Source of the DNA: Lachnospiraceae bacterium
GTDB lineage: Bacteria > Bacillota > Clostridia > Lachnospirales > Lachnospiraceae
Length of the DNA: 64,000 nucleotides
NCBI GenBank assembly: GCA_910575005.1
Contig: CAJTCL010000014.1
Coordinates: 1 to 64,000 of the forward strand
Reading direction: 5' to 3'
The stretch's first letter is position 1. Every line of letters starts with the position of its first letter. Position numbers and translations under genes: made by a program. This document shows, one piece after another, positions 1 through 9,243 of the stretch. The notes beneath the pieces are model-generated. The model ran no database searches. It worked only from the letters and a program-made list of their open reading frames with translations, and was not told where the DNA came from.

Positions 1-194
1 TACGCAGCGTACCAAACGTCAAACCGCCTAAATACAGGCGTGGCAGGAGAAAATCTATGCTCCTGCCGATACATATCTATTTTTTATCCCTATCTGGTTT
101 AACCCATCTTTGATAAAAACACAAAATTATCATGGCATTGTAGAATTGATCTATGAACGAAGGCTTGCTTAAAACTATAACAATACTTGTTTGA

Positions 195-390
195 TGTCAA
201 CTACCCACAACCTAAAGGTCATGGGCTTGTAACTGCCCAGTCGTGCTAACAGCTTATGCCTCCGACCTTTAACCCCGATAGGTATTACAACCTAAAGTGG
301 CGTTACATCATAGGGTGGTTGACAGTACCCTTTACGACAAAGTCTACTCTGCCGTAACTGTACATGGTACTTGGCTATCTGCAAGATAGT
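195..390 (-). ncRNA. Candidate omega (guide) RNA and right end of a decayed IS1341-type element
   Basis: This non-coding stretch follows the tnpB remnant and is closely similar to the stretch after the intact tnpB at 35748-35935. Both share the terminal hairpin (CCCA..ACCT-aa-AGGT..TGGG) and end at GTTGAC in the minus direction. In IS200/IS605 TnpB systems the right end encodes the omega RNA, and the flank just outside the end acts as guide. By that rule the guide here would read from position 194 leftwards. The RNA is inferred by family knowledge and copy-to-copy conservation; its 5' end is unknown. Confidence 0.5.
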
Positions 391-976
391 TGATTCCCAT
401 ACGATACAGATTCATTGCTCCAATACGGTCATCATTAGACTTATATTTGCAGTTCTTACAAGTAAACAAATATATCCTCTTATTACGGTTCGATGTTTCG
501 ATATGTCCACAAATAGGACAACACTGACTCGTATAACGAGGGTCTACCTTTATTACGCAAGATTGGTTCTGTTTCGCCTTGTACATAAGTTTCTGCTCAA
601 GGCCATAGAACGACCATGATACACAAATAGAACGATCTTTTGTTTTGACACGCTCTGTAACATTGCGAATACCTGACAAGTCTTCTAAAACAAAAAGTGT
701 ATGCTTCGGGTTAGATTCAATGAGTGCCTTTGATACTTGATGGTTCATCTCCTGCATCCAACGGTTTTCTCGTTGACCGACAGCTTTGAGCCTTCGTCTT
801 GAAGATGGGGTACTGCGCATTTGGAGTTCTTTGCGAAGTTTGGAATAGTTGGCACGTTTCTGCTTTATAGCTTTACCACTAACAAATTCAGACTTATGTA
901 TTGACCAGAAGAATACAATCATCCAAAATCGGATGCATGAAACATTCGTACTTAACTTTTTTAAATTTAGAAACAT
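344..976 (-). pseudogene. tnpB: 5'-truncated TnpB (IS200/IS605, IS1341 group) remnant
   Basis: The last ~184 codons match the C-terminal half of the intact TnpB at 35896-37035. They include the RuvC-II Glu (FVLEDLSG), the zinc ribbon (CPICGH...CKNCKY) and RuvC-III (NDDRIGAMNL). Homology starts near position 898. The first ~26 codons upstream of HKSEFVSGK are unrelated sequence, so the N-terminal RNA-binding part and RuvC-I Asp (VGIDRG in the intact copy) are gone. The left end of the insertion sequence is also missing. The protein cannot be an active nuclease. The second copy differs at many residues, so this is an older, separate insertion. Confidence 0.85.
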
Positions 977-1052
977 TTTTTTAAAAAATTTGTCATATTT
1001 TCTGCTGCTAAATTGTTTCTATTAATGAGGATTAAGGAGTATTTTTTATAAT

Positions 1053-1114
1053 AGATTAAGTGGCAGAAGTTTACATTTACTCACTAGCAAAATGAAACTT
1101 TTGCCACCTAATCT
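1053..1114. repeat. Long inverted repeat in a gene-free stretch
   Basis: The arms AGATTAaGTGGCAgAAGTTT and the complement of AAACTTtTGCCACcTAATCT pair over about 20 bp with few mismatches around a ~20-nt loop. No T-run follows on either strand, so it is not a standard terminator. It sits between the tnpB remnant and the anti-sigma gene, a 317-bp stretch (977-1293) in which I see no gene. It may be a remnant mobile-element hairpin or an RNA stability element. Confidence 0.5.
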
Positions 1115-1293
1115 TATATTAGACTGAATATATCTTTCGCCTCCATAAGCATTAAATTACAAATCTATATCAGTAGGACATTCTATTGAGAAAGCCTTCG
1201 GCACTCTTATGGTAGAATATAGATTATTTTTTAAAAAATTCTTTGTGTCCCCGCAGAATACCGAAGGCATTCTACCTTCTATCTTCTTGCACT

Positions 1294-2727
1294 TTATTTC
1301 TGGCGTACATCCACATATCCTATTTCAAGAGCAGAATCACTGAACTCATAGGCACCGCCATAAGTATCAAGGTTTATATAGAGGTTTCCAAGTTCTTCTT
1401 CTGTCACCACCCATGCCATATGCACGGTTTTTGTCTCACCTGGTTTTATGTTGGCAATATAGTTATTGCCGCGCTCTCCTCCATGAACATCATAATATGG
1501 CATTTCCATATATGAGGATAATCCTTTATTGACTGCCATCTCCCATTCAGCGCCATCTTCCGGCTCTTCATAAGTCCAACCTGACATCATCTTCATCTCT
1601 GTTCCGTCTTCAAAAATACGTGCCAAACCACCCATAAACAATACATCTGATAATTCTTTATCGCCTGTATTGGTATATTCTACCGTTGCATAGACCAGTT
1701 TCTGTGGTACTTCTCTTGATTTTATCACCTCACTCAAGGAATCCACATCACCATTCTTTACATACTGAATAGTCGCCGGACGAAGTTTTCCATTCTCATC
1801 TGTCTCTTTCTTAAAATCTTCATCAATCAATGTAGGATCCAAGAGGCTTAGATCATCTGAAACCTGTATATCAGAAACCTTGGCTGTCAGTCCTTCACTT
1901 ATGGAAAAACTCTCGCCAATGGCATGTGTATGTTTCATCTCTTCCTTAGCAACGGCCACTTCTGCTGAGATCTCTTCCTGCTGTTGGCTCTCTTTTTGAC
2001 CTTTCTGGTAATCACTCCAATTTTGTGCCACAACAAACTCTTCTTCGCTCTTATCTTCTGTGGGAACTAGACTGATATTCTTAGCAATTTTCAGCGCATC
2101 CTCTTTAGATACGTCAGAACCAACAAACATTTCCATCACATAATGTGTATCTGTAAATGCTACATAAATTCGTTGATTAAAGGTGATCTCATCTTCCGAA
2201 AGATGCGGATATTCCAAATAGACACCTTTGTATCCATTTGCCGAAAAATCTTCGCTTGAGAGCACATCACCATGCTGCATTTTAAACTGATCATCCCCTT
2301 GATCCATTCGGAAAAATGTCATAGAAACGCCGCCCTGATACAATGCATTCTCAAAACTATATTTTCCCCGCTCTGTCTTCACCATACCTTCTGGCAAATA
2401 GCCAACTTCCATTTTAACATCTGGAATTACAAGCGGCTGCTCTGACTTTGCCCCTTCTGTTGTCTCATTCCCTGATACGCTGACATTGACGCCATAGTTT
2501 CCCACTTTCTCCTGCTGCATTCGGTAGATACTAACACCTGCAACTGCGGTTGAACCTAACAGCATTACTGCTGCAATCGATGCGGCAACCGTCTTTCCCA
2601 CAGCCCTCTTACCTTTTCCAAACTGTGGTCGTTCTGTTTTTACCTGCTTTGTCACTTCTCTTTCAATCATAGTTCTCATCTCCTCCGGCATTTTTGGAAA
2701 ATCATATTTCATATCTTCTAATCTCAT
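1294..2727 (-). CDS. Membrane anti-sigma factor-like protein (DUF4367/DUF4179 type)
   Basis: This is a 477-residue protein with a ~42-residue charged cytoplasmic N-terminus and one membrane segment at about residues 43-68. A large extracellular part follows. Its first half (about 95-215) looks like the DUF4367-type domain common in Firmicutes anti-sigma factors; its second half (about 270-475) is a beta-rich domain I cannot name. It lies 38 bp downstream of an ECF sigma gene on the same strand, the usual sigma/anti-sigma order. The inferred role is to hold that sigma factor at the membrane until an envelope signal arrives. The domain assignment rests on pattern and context only. Confidence 0.75.
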   Translation of the reverse strand: MRLEDMKYDFPKMPEEMRTMIEREVTKQVKTERPQFGKGKRAVGKTVAASIAAVMLLGSTAVAGVSIYRMQQEKVGNYGVNVSVSGNETTEGAKSEQPLVIPDVKMEVGYLPEGMVKTERGKYSFENALYQGGVSMTFFRMDQGDDQFKMQHGDVLSSEDFSANGYKGVYLEYPHLSEDEITFNQRIYVAFTDTHYVMEMFVGSDVSKEDALKIAKNISLVPTEDKSEEEFVVAQNWSDYQKGQKESQQQEEISAEVAVAKEEMKHTHAIGESFSISEGLTAKVSDIQVSDDLSLLDPTLIDEDFKKETDENGKLRPATIQYVKNGDVDSLSEVIKSREVPQKLVYATVEYTNTGDKELSDVLFMGGLARIFEDGTEMKMMSGWTYEEPEDGAEWEMAVNKGLSSYMEMPYYDVHGGERGNNYIANIKPGETKTVHMAWVVTEEELGNLYINLDTYGGAYEFSDSALEIGYVDVRQK

Positions 2728-2765
2728 ATTCCCGCCTCCATTTTCTATATTAAAAATTTCACCCT

Positions 2766-3239
2766 CTATGTCACTGCCTGCTCTAAGTCAAGGCGCATTT
2801 TCGCTCGTGCCCTTGCCAGACGATTCTTTACTGCACTTTCCGTAATCTCAAGTAACTTTGCAGTCTCCTTGACACTGTAGCCTTCCAGATAATAGAGCGT
2901 GACGCAAATTCTAATCTCTTGTGGCAACCGTCTTACTGCCTCATATAAATCAGAATAATCTTCTTGCTCTGCGGCTGTCTCCTCACATTGGTAATCTTCC
3001 AGTGATACAATACGTTTTTCCCTGCGCATAATGGCGTAACATTCATTGATCAGTATTCTCACCAGCCAGGTTTTTGCATGGGAATCTACCCGCAGAGTGT
3101 GTATATTTGTAAATGCTTTCACAATTGCTTCCTGTATCGCGTCTGCACAATCCGCATCATTATAGAGCAGTGTTTTCGCTACATGATACAATGTATCTTC
3201 AGACGCGATAATTAGTTGTCCTAACTGTTCTTTTTTCAT
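2766..3239 (-). CDS. ECF-type RNA polymerase sigma factor
   Basis: The 157-residue protein has a sigma region 2 (DAIQEAIVKAF, then HAKTWLVRILINECY for -10 recognition) and a C-terminal region 4 helix-turn-helix (GYSVKETAKLLEITESAVKNRL). Length and arrangement are typical of SigW/SigV-like ECF factors. The start follows a clear AAAGGA site. It is first in a two-gene unit with the anti-sigma gene. The target regulon cannot be told from the sequence. The 288 bp upstream (3240-3527) hold only the promoter area and the terminator of the next gene. Confidence 0.9.
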   Translation of the reverse strand: MKKEQLGQLIIASEDTLYHVAKTLLYNDADCADAIQEAIVKAFTNIHTLRVDSHAKTWLVRILINECYAIMRREKRIVSLEDYQCEETAAEQEDYSDLYEAVRRLPQEIRICVTLYYLEGYSVKETAKLLEITESAVKNRLARARAKMRLDLEQAVT

Positions 3240-3483
3240 AATGTCCTTTCTGCTGGCCAGCTTTTTTGTATTTACATTAATTAGATGTCCAAGACTGGCA
3301 AATGGTCTCTAAAAATTTATTTAAAATTTCGTCTTATAGAACAACGTGGCAAAGCCATATCCACTGCCCCTCATGAATGAGAGGAGTGCACACTTGTTAA
3401 GCAACGACCGAAACGAAATGAAGAAAGACCCTGCGATCATTGTTTTTCATCTTTAGGAAATCCGAAGGAATTTCCTATTACAT

Positions 3484-3519
3484 AAAAAATATACCCCCGA
3501 ATGATTCCGAGGGTATACC
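3484..3519 (-). terminator. Rho-independent terminator of the HAD phosphatase gene
   Basis: In the minus direction GTATACCCTCGGAAT pairs with ATTCGGGGGTATA and is followed by TTTTTTA. It lies directly after the stop codon at 3528. Confidence 0.85.
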
Positions 3520-3527
3520 AAAGTTAT

Positions 3528-4304
3528 TTATTTTTTCATAGAATATTGTAACACTTGTTCTAAAAGCACCTCAGAAAACACTCTCTTTTCATCCAACACT
3601 ATAGTGTTCCCTGGCAGTTGGTATGTATATTCCAAAGCAGTAGGTGCAAATGCAACTTTTGCCTGCTTTAACATGGCAATATCAAAATTACTGTCTCCGG
3701 CTGCAATCACAGGTTCTTCCTCTCTTCCCTCCACACACAATCTTTTTAAAAACCGTCTCACAGCTGTTCCCTTATTTAGTTTTCTGGGAACCACATAAAC
3801 TTTAACACCATTTTGAAATACTTCCACAAGATCCTGATTTGTATGCTGTGCCAGATATTCTACAGACTGCCCTGGTTCACTGCTCTTGGTAAATAGAAAC
3901 AAATCTCTAATATTGCGCACCTCAAAACTGCGGTTCGGATCAGATTCCATCAAAGCTTGTGCCTCTTTTAATTCCTGACTGCATTCTGCTATCAAAGTTA
4001 ATGATTCCTCATACCAAGCTTTATCCTCAATCCCCTGCACCAGCAGCACTCCTCCATTGCAGGTCAGCGCATACTCTGGTGTTCCTATTTTTAAATCTAT
4101 TCTGTGATACTGTTCCTGTGTCCGTGTAGTCACTGGAATAATTAGCACTTGCTTTTTTACTTGCTGCAGCAGCTCCCAGGTTCTCTTGGTGATAAAAGAT
4201 ACCTCCCGTCCCTGATAAAGTTCCACGCACATCTTCTCTCTGCCAATCTCATGGCGATAAGAATAAATAAGTGTATTATCCAGATCTGTAAAAAATACTG
4301 CCAT
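3528..4304 (-). CDS. HAD-superfamily (Cof/SPP-like) phosphatase
   Basis: The motif I pattern FFTDLDNTL supplies the two catalytic Asp residues. Motif II is VTTRT, followed by a cap region and then the K...GDSNFDIAML motif III/IV cluster near the C-terminus. This is a class II HAD hydrolase, probably acting on sugar or other small phosphates in the cytoplasm. The ATG at 4304 (MAVFFTD) is chosen because GGGAGG lies 4 nt before it; an upstream ATG at 4319 overlaps that site. The gene stands alone with its own terminator. The substrate is unknown. Confidence 0.85.
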   Translation of the reverse strand: MAVFFTDLDNTLIYSYRHEIGREKMCVELYQGREVSFITKRTWELLQQVKKQVLIIPVTTRTQEQYHRIDLKIGTPEYALTCNGGVLLVQGIEDKAWYEESLTLIAECSQELKEAQALMESDPNRSFEVRNIRDLFLFTKSSEPGQSVEYLAQHTNQDLVEVFQNGVKVYVVPRKLNKGTAVRRFLKRLCVEGREEEPVIAAGDSNFDIAMLKQAKVAFAPTALEYTYQLPGNTIVLDEKRVFSEVLLEQVLQYSMKK

Positions 4305-4494
4305 TTTTCCTCCCTGCATCAGGTGGGAGATTTAATCCCACCACTAGATTACCAGCAAGTAACTCATAGCTTAATAGCAGGAGTCATCCCCTTCCGATAT
4401 ATGTGATTTTCTGGATTAACATATCCAAAATCTCTGTTGCTTTTCACTTAACAGTATAGATTGTTCTACTTTTTCTGTCTACACTTATTTACAA

Positions 4495-4689
4495 TTTGAG
4501 TTTCCCGATTTTGCAATTCATAGTACCAAAAGGTTTCCATCACAAAATGATGGAAACACTTTGCACATAAAAGCGCTATGGAAAGCTAGCTTTCCAGACG
4601 CTTTTTGTGCAAGATGTCTATGCTGCCAAAGGCAGCAAGACCTTTTGGCACTATAAGATCGGCTGTCATAAAAAATGGGGAAACTCAAA
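4495..4689. mobile_element. MITE-like element, copy 1, with perfect 10-bp target duplication
   Basis: This 195-bp element is bounded by TTTGAGTTTCCC and its exact inverse GGGAAACTCAAA. TTATTTACAA is repeated directly on each side (4485-4494 and 4690-4699). Inside are three hairpins: TTTCCATC/GATGGAAA, a long TTGCACA...TGTGCAA arm containing GAAAGCTAGCTTTC, and CTGCC/GGCAG. A closing stem ACCAAAAGGT/ACCTTTTGG surrounds them. There is no coding capacity. Related copies lie at 14637-14800 and 24693-24886. The terminal repeats plus target duplication show that it moved by a transposase in trans. Confidence 0.85.
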
Positions 4690-4730
4690 TTATTTACAAA
4701 TACCACCCTATTCTTTTCATACAACCATAA

Positions 4731-5576
4731 CTATTTTTTTGTCACAGGTATCCATACCTCATATTGTGCATTTTGTGGGTCTGGATTTAAATAGACCTCA
4801 ATATCGGCAGCATTGCCATACTCATATCCTGACGTCGGAAGCCATTCTGTTACAATACGCTGCTCCAATTCCTGAATAGACTCATTTGTACCCTGACCGG
4901 AAAATATTGCCCAAGTAGCCGCTGGTACAATATATTCTTCCAGGCCTTCCTCTGTTTGAGAAGTAGCTACAGCAATATAATATCTCCACTGTTCTGTATC
5001 ACTACAGGTACTAACCCCAAGCACTCCCATAGGCGGTTTGTCCATCATGCCAATCAATTTCTGCAATATTCCGTTCTCGGATATTTCCTGCCACTTTGGG
5101 GGAATGATTGCAAAATTCTTCTCAATCTCCTTATACAATGGCACAGATACCCCTACAATACGAAACGCTTCTTTTGTCTCAATCCGATAATTCATTTCAT
5201 CCACTCCTTTGACTGTGATTTTAAAAGTAATAGGCGGAAAAGATTTTACAGATATGCCCTCCTCCTTTACAGCAGACGGGGCAATCCCATGAACAGACTG
5301 AAAAGCTCTATTAAAAGCGGTTGGCGAATTATAACCATATTTACCTGCAACATCAATAATTTTCATCTTCTTGCCCTGCAAGTCTACAGCAGCAAGCGAC
5401 ATTCTTCTTCTGCGGATATACTCGGACAACGGAATGCCAGCCATATAAGCAAACATTCTCTGAAAGTGATAGGATGAACAACAAGCAATGCGTCCAAGCT
5501 GCTCATAATCAATTTCATCTGTCAAATGTTGTTCCATATATCTGATTGCATCATTTAATCTTTCCATCCATTCCAT
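4731..5576 (-). CDS. AraC-family regulator with GyrI-like effector domain
   Basis: The ATG at 5576 is preceded by AGGAGG at 9 nt; the reading frame is open further upstream but lacks a better site. The 281-residue product has two AraC helix-turn-helix motifs at about residues 8-105 (YEQLGRIACCSSYHFQRMF and the second around IIDVAGKYGYNSPTAFNRAF). A C-terminal GyrI-like ligand-binding domain (about 125-281) ends in EVWIPV. This layout is that of the Rob/BmrR-like multidrug or metabolite-sensing regulators. No obvious target gene sits beside it. Ligand and regulon are unknown. Confidence 0.88.
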   Translation of the reverse strand: MEWMERLNDAIRYMEQHLTDEIDYEQLGRIACCSSYHFQRMFAYMAGIPLSEYIRRRRMSLAAVDLQGKKMKIIDVAGKYGYNSPTAFNRAFQSVHGIAPSAVKEEGISVKSFPPITFKITVKGVDEMNYRIETKEAFRIVGVSVPLYKEIEKNFAIIPPKWQEISENGILQKLIGMMDKPPMGVLGVSTCSDTEQWRYYIAVATSQTEEGLEEYIVPAATWAIFSGQGTNESIQELEQRIVTEWLPTSGYEYGNAADIEVYLNPDPQNAQYEVWIPVTKK

Positions 5577-5720
5577 GATATAAATCCTCCTAGACGAATT
5601 ATAGTATATATGATCTTTTTTATTTTCTCCTCTTAATTTTTGCACAAAAAAGAGAGCTATATTCTGTTTCAAACTCAACAACTGCTTTTCTTCCTGACTA
5701 CATAAATTCCAGACAACAAG

Positions 5721-5745
5721 AAAAAATCTCGCAAAGCGAGATTTT
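5721..5745 (-). terminator. Terminator downstream of the Ca2+-ATPase / Ter operon
   Basis: AAAATCTCGC-TTT-GCGAGATTTTTT in the minus direction forms a 10-bp stem with a T6 tail, about 150 bp after the ATPase stop. It is the first good terminator after the long minus-strand operon. Confidence 0.7.
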
Positions 5746-5803
5746 ACGCGCGTGAGCGGGCTACACCGCAGCAACTTCCACTCCGCGAGCTGTGCATAAT
5801 ATT

Positions 5804-5844
5804 TTATATATTAGGGAAGTTCATAGAATTTTCCTAATATATAA
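5804..5844. repeat. Short AT-rich palindrome family, copy 1
   Basis: TTATATATTAGGgAA pairs with TTCCTAATATATAA around a 12-nt loop. Upstream it shares CATAATATTTTATATAT with copies at 26555-26599 and 29080-29127. The 316-bp gap 5577-5892 holds only this palindrome and the terminator at 5721. Confidence 0.65.
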
Positions 5845-5892
5845 GACAAAAGGGAAACAACTTCTTACGAAGCGTCTCCCTTGCCAAATATT

Positions 5893-8550
5893 TTATTCTC
5901 TTCCAACTACAAGTTTTCGCACCAGATCCACCGGAATCATCGTTACAGACAACAGCACCACTGCAATCCAACCCTGGATGCCAAATGGTGTACAGCTAAA
6001 CATATTTCCAATCCAGGTAAACAGTGGGAATGGAACCAAAGCTGCATTGACAATCATAGCCTGCACCAAAATAATAAGGAAAAATACTTTCAAAAAGCCT
6101 GTATTTTCATTCAGCCCTCTAAAGATCCCAAAACCATCATCACGGACATTAAAACCATTAAACAAAGCTGACACAATAAACAGTACAAAATAACCAGTCA
6201 AATGTTGTTCCTCTGTTGCGAACAAATCTCGGAACAACGGCAGCTTCAGATAGACAAAACTGACAACAGTAAGCCAGGCACCCATCGTCAAGATCTGCGC
6301 CATCATCTTCTTGCTGATAATGCTCTCATCTCTTCTCCTTGGTTTCTCATTCATATACTTTTCCAGCGCTGGCTCATTGCCGAGCATAATTGCTCCCAAA
6401 CCATCCATTACCAAATTGACAAATAGAAGATGTGTTACCTTCAAAGGTTCCTCCACCCCGAAAAATGGAGCAATCGCACTGACTACAACTGCCGCCACAT
6501 TGATCACAAGCTGGAACTTACAGAATTTCAAGATATTGTGATAGATCGTTCTTCCATACCAGATGGCGTCCTTGATCGACTTGAAATTATCATCCAAAAT
6601 TACAATTTTTCCAGCTTCCTTTGCTGCTTCTGTACCGCTTCCCATAGCAAAGCCCACATCTGCACGCTTTAAGGCCGGAGAGTCATTCACTCCATCACCG
6701 GTCATACCAACCACTAAATTCATCTCCTGACAGAGACGTACCATCCTGGATTTATCGGTAGGCAGCGCACGCGCAATCACACGGATATAAGGAATAATCT
6801 TCTTCACTTCCTCATCAGACATCTCATTTAACTGCGCAGAAGATAGGGCACGATCTGATTGTTCTCTAAGAAGACCAGCATCCTTGGCAATGGCAACCGC
6901 TGTTTCCAGACGGTCTCCTGTAATCATAACCACTTGAATGCCTGCCTCCTGTACTTGTTCAATGGCTTCTCTGGCTTCTGGTCTGACATCATCACGAATG
7001 CCGACTAATCCGATAATCACCACATCATCCTGGATTGCATTTTCGATCAATGTTTTTTCAGAATAGCCAAATGCCAGGACACGCATTGCTTTAGAAGCAA
7101 GCTCATCAATCTTTTTATCTAACGCTGCTTTGTCAATATCACGAATATTTCCGTCGGCGTCTAAATATTGCTTTGCCGCTGCCAGAAGCTTTTCTGGCGC
7201 CCCTTTATAGAACGTCTTGCCGAGACTATCAATCCTTGCCTGGCTAAATTTGTTGGCAGAATTAAATCCTTGGCTTGCAGTGACAACGCACGCTTTATCC
7301 GCCTCCAATGCATGGAAGGTCTCTTCACCGATAAATTTCATCATTGCCTGATCAGTGGCATTTCCGCCAATCACCTGATGATGATCGTCAAACATAGATT
7401 GTGTATTCTTGCCGATTGCCAGATCCACCAATCCTTTGACTTTACTGTGTTTGCTCAAATCTGGAATTTCAATGGATTTGCCGTCTGCGGTGAAGAAATC
7501 CACAACCTCCAGTCTGCCCTTGGTGATCGTTCCTGTCTTATCACTAAATAAAATATTCAAAGAACCAGCGGTCTCAATTCCCTCTGCCTTACGCACCAAT
7601 ACATTATGATCTAACATTTTGCTGGTATTTTGCATCAATACCAGGGAAATCATCAGCGGCAGTCCTTCTGGTACTGCACAGACAATGATCACCACTGCCA
7701 GGGAAACTGCTGATATAATTCTCTGAATTACCTCCTGTATACCAAGGCCAAAAAACGCTGACACTCCGCCGGCATTCATAATGAAATACCCCAGATATAA
7801 AACAGCAATTACAATCGCTCCAATATATCCAAACGTGGAAATCTGCTTTGCCAAAATTGACAATTTTACTTTCAATGGAGAATCTGGCTCATCCTCCTGC
7901 ATTTCCTCCGCCATTTTCCCCATCATGGTCTTTAGGCCTACCTTGCGGACATCTAAAATACCTTCGCCGTCAAACACTACCGCACCTCGAAACAGAGAAT
8001 GGGCGTCCACAAATGTGTCTCCTGTAATCTCATCCGCAAGCTGAAATCCTTCATCGGCTGCATGCTTCTTACACTCCTCCGCTTCCCCATTCAATGCAGA
8101 ATTATCCACTCTCAGAGAACCAGATACCAGAACACCGTCTGCTGGTATTTTATCTCCCGATTGAAGCAGGATCTTATCTCCCACCACCACATCATCCACA
8201 TCAATTACTGTCACTAGGCCATTGCGGTGCACTTTACATTGGTCTTTCTTGGTGTTATCTTTAAGCTCTCGGTACTTGGTGTCGCTGGCCACACCTGTCT
8301 TCGCTGAGACAAATGCCACAATCAGCACGGCCACAATCGTTCCCAAAGGCTCATAAATTTCTGCATAGCCAAAGAAAAACATCACAATCATCAATACCGC
8401 AATTGCCAGCAATATCTTGATCATGGGATCTCCAAAAGTTTCCTTAAACTCCTGCCAAAATGTGGTAGGTTCTGAGTCTGGAATCTCATTGGAACCATAT
8501 TGCCGTCTGGAATCTTCCACCTCTTTGTCGGTCAGTCCATTAAAATTCAT
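5893..8550 (-). CDS. P-type Ca2+-transporting ATPase (PMCA/SERCA-like)
   Basis: The 885-residue product has the full P2-type plan: N-terminal cation ATPase domain and actuator domain, then PEGLP in M4 (residues 294-298). The phosphorylation motif DKTGT follows (Asp337), then the hinge TGDGVNDSPAL and four to six C-terminal membrane helices. PEGLP and NMxGD-type helices point to Ca2+. The actuator loop reads LNGEA where the family usually has LTGES: the catalytic Glu is kept but its neighbours differ. It lies 28 bp after the last terD gene and is the final gene of the Ter operon, so Ca2+ export and Ca2+-binding TerD proteins are probably co-produced. Confidence 0.92.
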   Translation of the reverse strand: MNFNGLTDKEVEDSRRQYGSNEIPDSEPTTFWQEFKETFGDPMIKILLAIAVLMIVMFFFGYAEIYEPLGTIVAVLIVAFVSAKTGVASDTKYRELKDNTKKDQCKVHRNGLVTVIDVDDVVVGDKILLQSGDKIPADGVLVSGSLRVDNSALNGEAEECKKHAADEGFQLADEITGDTFVDAHSLFRGAVVFDGEGILDVRKVGLKTMMGKMAEEMQEDEPDSPLKVKLSILAKQISTFGYIGAIVIAVLYLGYFIMNAGGVSAFFGLGIQEVIQRIISAVSLAVVIIVCAVPEGLPLMISLVLMQNTSKMLDHNVLVRKAEGIETAGSLNILFSDKTGTITKGRLEVVDFFTADGKSIEIPDLSKHSKVKGLVDLAIGKNTQSMFDDHHQVIGGNATDQAMMKFIGEETFHALEADKACVVTASQGFNSANKFSQARIDSLGKTFYKGAPEKLLAAAKQYLDADGNIRDIDKAALDKKIDELASKAMRVLAFGYSEKTLIENAIQDDVVIIGLVGIRDDVRPEAREAIEQVQEAGIQVVMITGDRLETAVAIAKDAGLLREQSDRALSSAQLNEMSDEEVKKIIPYIRVIARALPTDKSRMVRLCQEMNLVVGMTGDGVNDSPALKRADVGFAMGSGTEAAKEAGKIVILDDNFKSIKDAIWYGRTIYHNILKFCKFQLVINVAAVVVSAIAPFFGVEEPLKVTHLLFVNLVMDGLGAIMLGNEPALEKYMNEKPRRRDESIISKKMMAQILTMGAWLTVVSFVYLKLPLFRDLFATEEQHLTGYFVLFIVSALFNGFNVRDDGFGIFRGLNENTGFLKVFFLIILVQAMIVNAALVPFPLFTWIGNMFSCTPFGIQGWIAVVLLSVTMIPVDLVRKLVVGRE

Positions 8551-8578
8551 TCAAAAAGTTCCTCCTTAATCTGGTTAG

Positions 8579-9169
8579 TTAAATATAACGATTGGCAAGT
8601 TCACCAAGACCTGGATCATTTGTTCCCTGCCCAATGGCATTAAATTTCCATTCGCCATTGTGTCGGTACACTTCGCCAAAAATCATTGCTGTCATACCAG
8701 AATAATTCTCTGTCAAGTTGTATCTGCACATTTCATTATTGTTCCTGCCATCCACCAAACGGATAAAAGCATTCTCCACCATACCAAAATGCTGGTTTCT
8801 CTGTACTGCCTGATAGATATTGACTACCAGCACAATACGGTCATATTCTGCAGGGACATTGGCAAGATCCACCATAATCTGCTCGTCATCGCCCTCTCCT
8901 GCACCAGTAAGGTTATCTCCCATATGCTGGATTGTCCCTGATTTATGGCGCAGATTTCCAAAATAAATAATATCTTCCTTGTTGGTCAGCCTGCCATTGA
9001 TCAACAGCAAAGCTGAAGCATCACAGTCAATGGGCTTTGGTTTCTTTGCAAAAAAACCACCTTTAGCTTTTTGTACCTCATCCCATCCAAGTCCAATCAC
9101 TACTTTGGAAAGTCCTGCATTTTCTTTGGACAGACTTACCTTCTGCCCTTTCTGTAAACTGATTGACAT
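8579..9169 (-). CDS. TerD-family stress protein (TerZ-like paralogue)
   Basis: The 196-residue protein starts [12 protein letters not shown] and carries the TerD core [15 protein letters not shown], which binds Ca2+ in studied members. It keeps a DCDAS acidic motif but has an insertion (FFAKKPKP) before it, unlike its two neighbours, and lacks the FDLDAAAF form. It is the most divergent of the three paralogues. It is the third terD in a same-strand run and is followed by the Ca2+-ATPase. TerD proteins belong to tellurite/metal and phage stress systems; the exact job here is unknown. Confidence 0.9.
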   Translation of the reverse strand: MSISLQKGQKVSLSKENAGLSKVVIGLGWDEVQKAKGGFFAKKPKPIDCDASALLLINGRLTNKEDIIYFGNLRHKSGTIQHMGDNLTGAGEGDDEQIMVDLANVPAEYDRIVLVVNIYQAVQRNQHFGMVENAFIRLVDGRNNNEMCRYNLTENYSGMTAMIFGEVYRHNGEWKFNAIGQGTNDPGLGELANRYI

Positions 9170-9243
9170 ATTGTCCTCCTTCTATGCTCATAACGGAATA
9201 CACACTAGTTCTCTCTTACTGAAATCTAGTAAGATGCCAGGTT

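Noticed and set aside
1-100. Hairpin GGCAGGAG...CTCCTGCC as a terminator
   Set aside because: The nearest T-run is about 12 nt away and no gene end is visible beside it; left unassigned.
365-380. TGGTACTTGGCTATCT, resembling the complement of the att motif AGATACGnnnnTACCA
   Set aside because: It is part of the tnpB 3' end and the other tnpB copy has the equivalent sequence, so the likeness is chance.
344-976. Nuclease-dead TnpB repurposed as a repressor
   Set aside because: Not only catalytic residues but the whole N-terminal RNA/DNA-binding part is missing, and the first codons are unrelated; decay is the simpler reading.
1196-1280. GCCTTCGG/CCGAAGGC repeats as terminator of the anti-sigma gene
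   Set aside because: Pairing is interrupted by long loops and alternative small hairpins; no stable stem with a T-tail.
4518-4724. Small open frames inside the MITE copies
   Set aside because: They arise from hairpin sequence, have no ribosome site and are not kept in the other copies.
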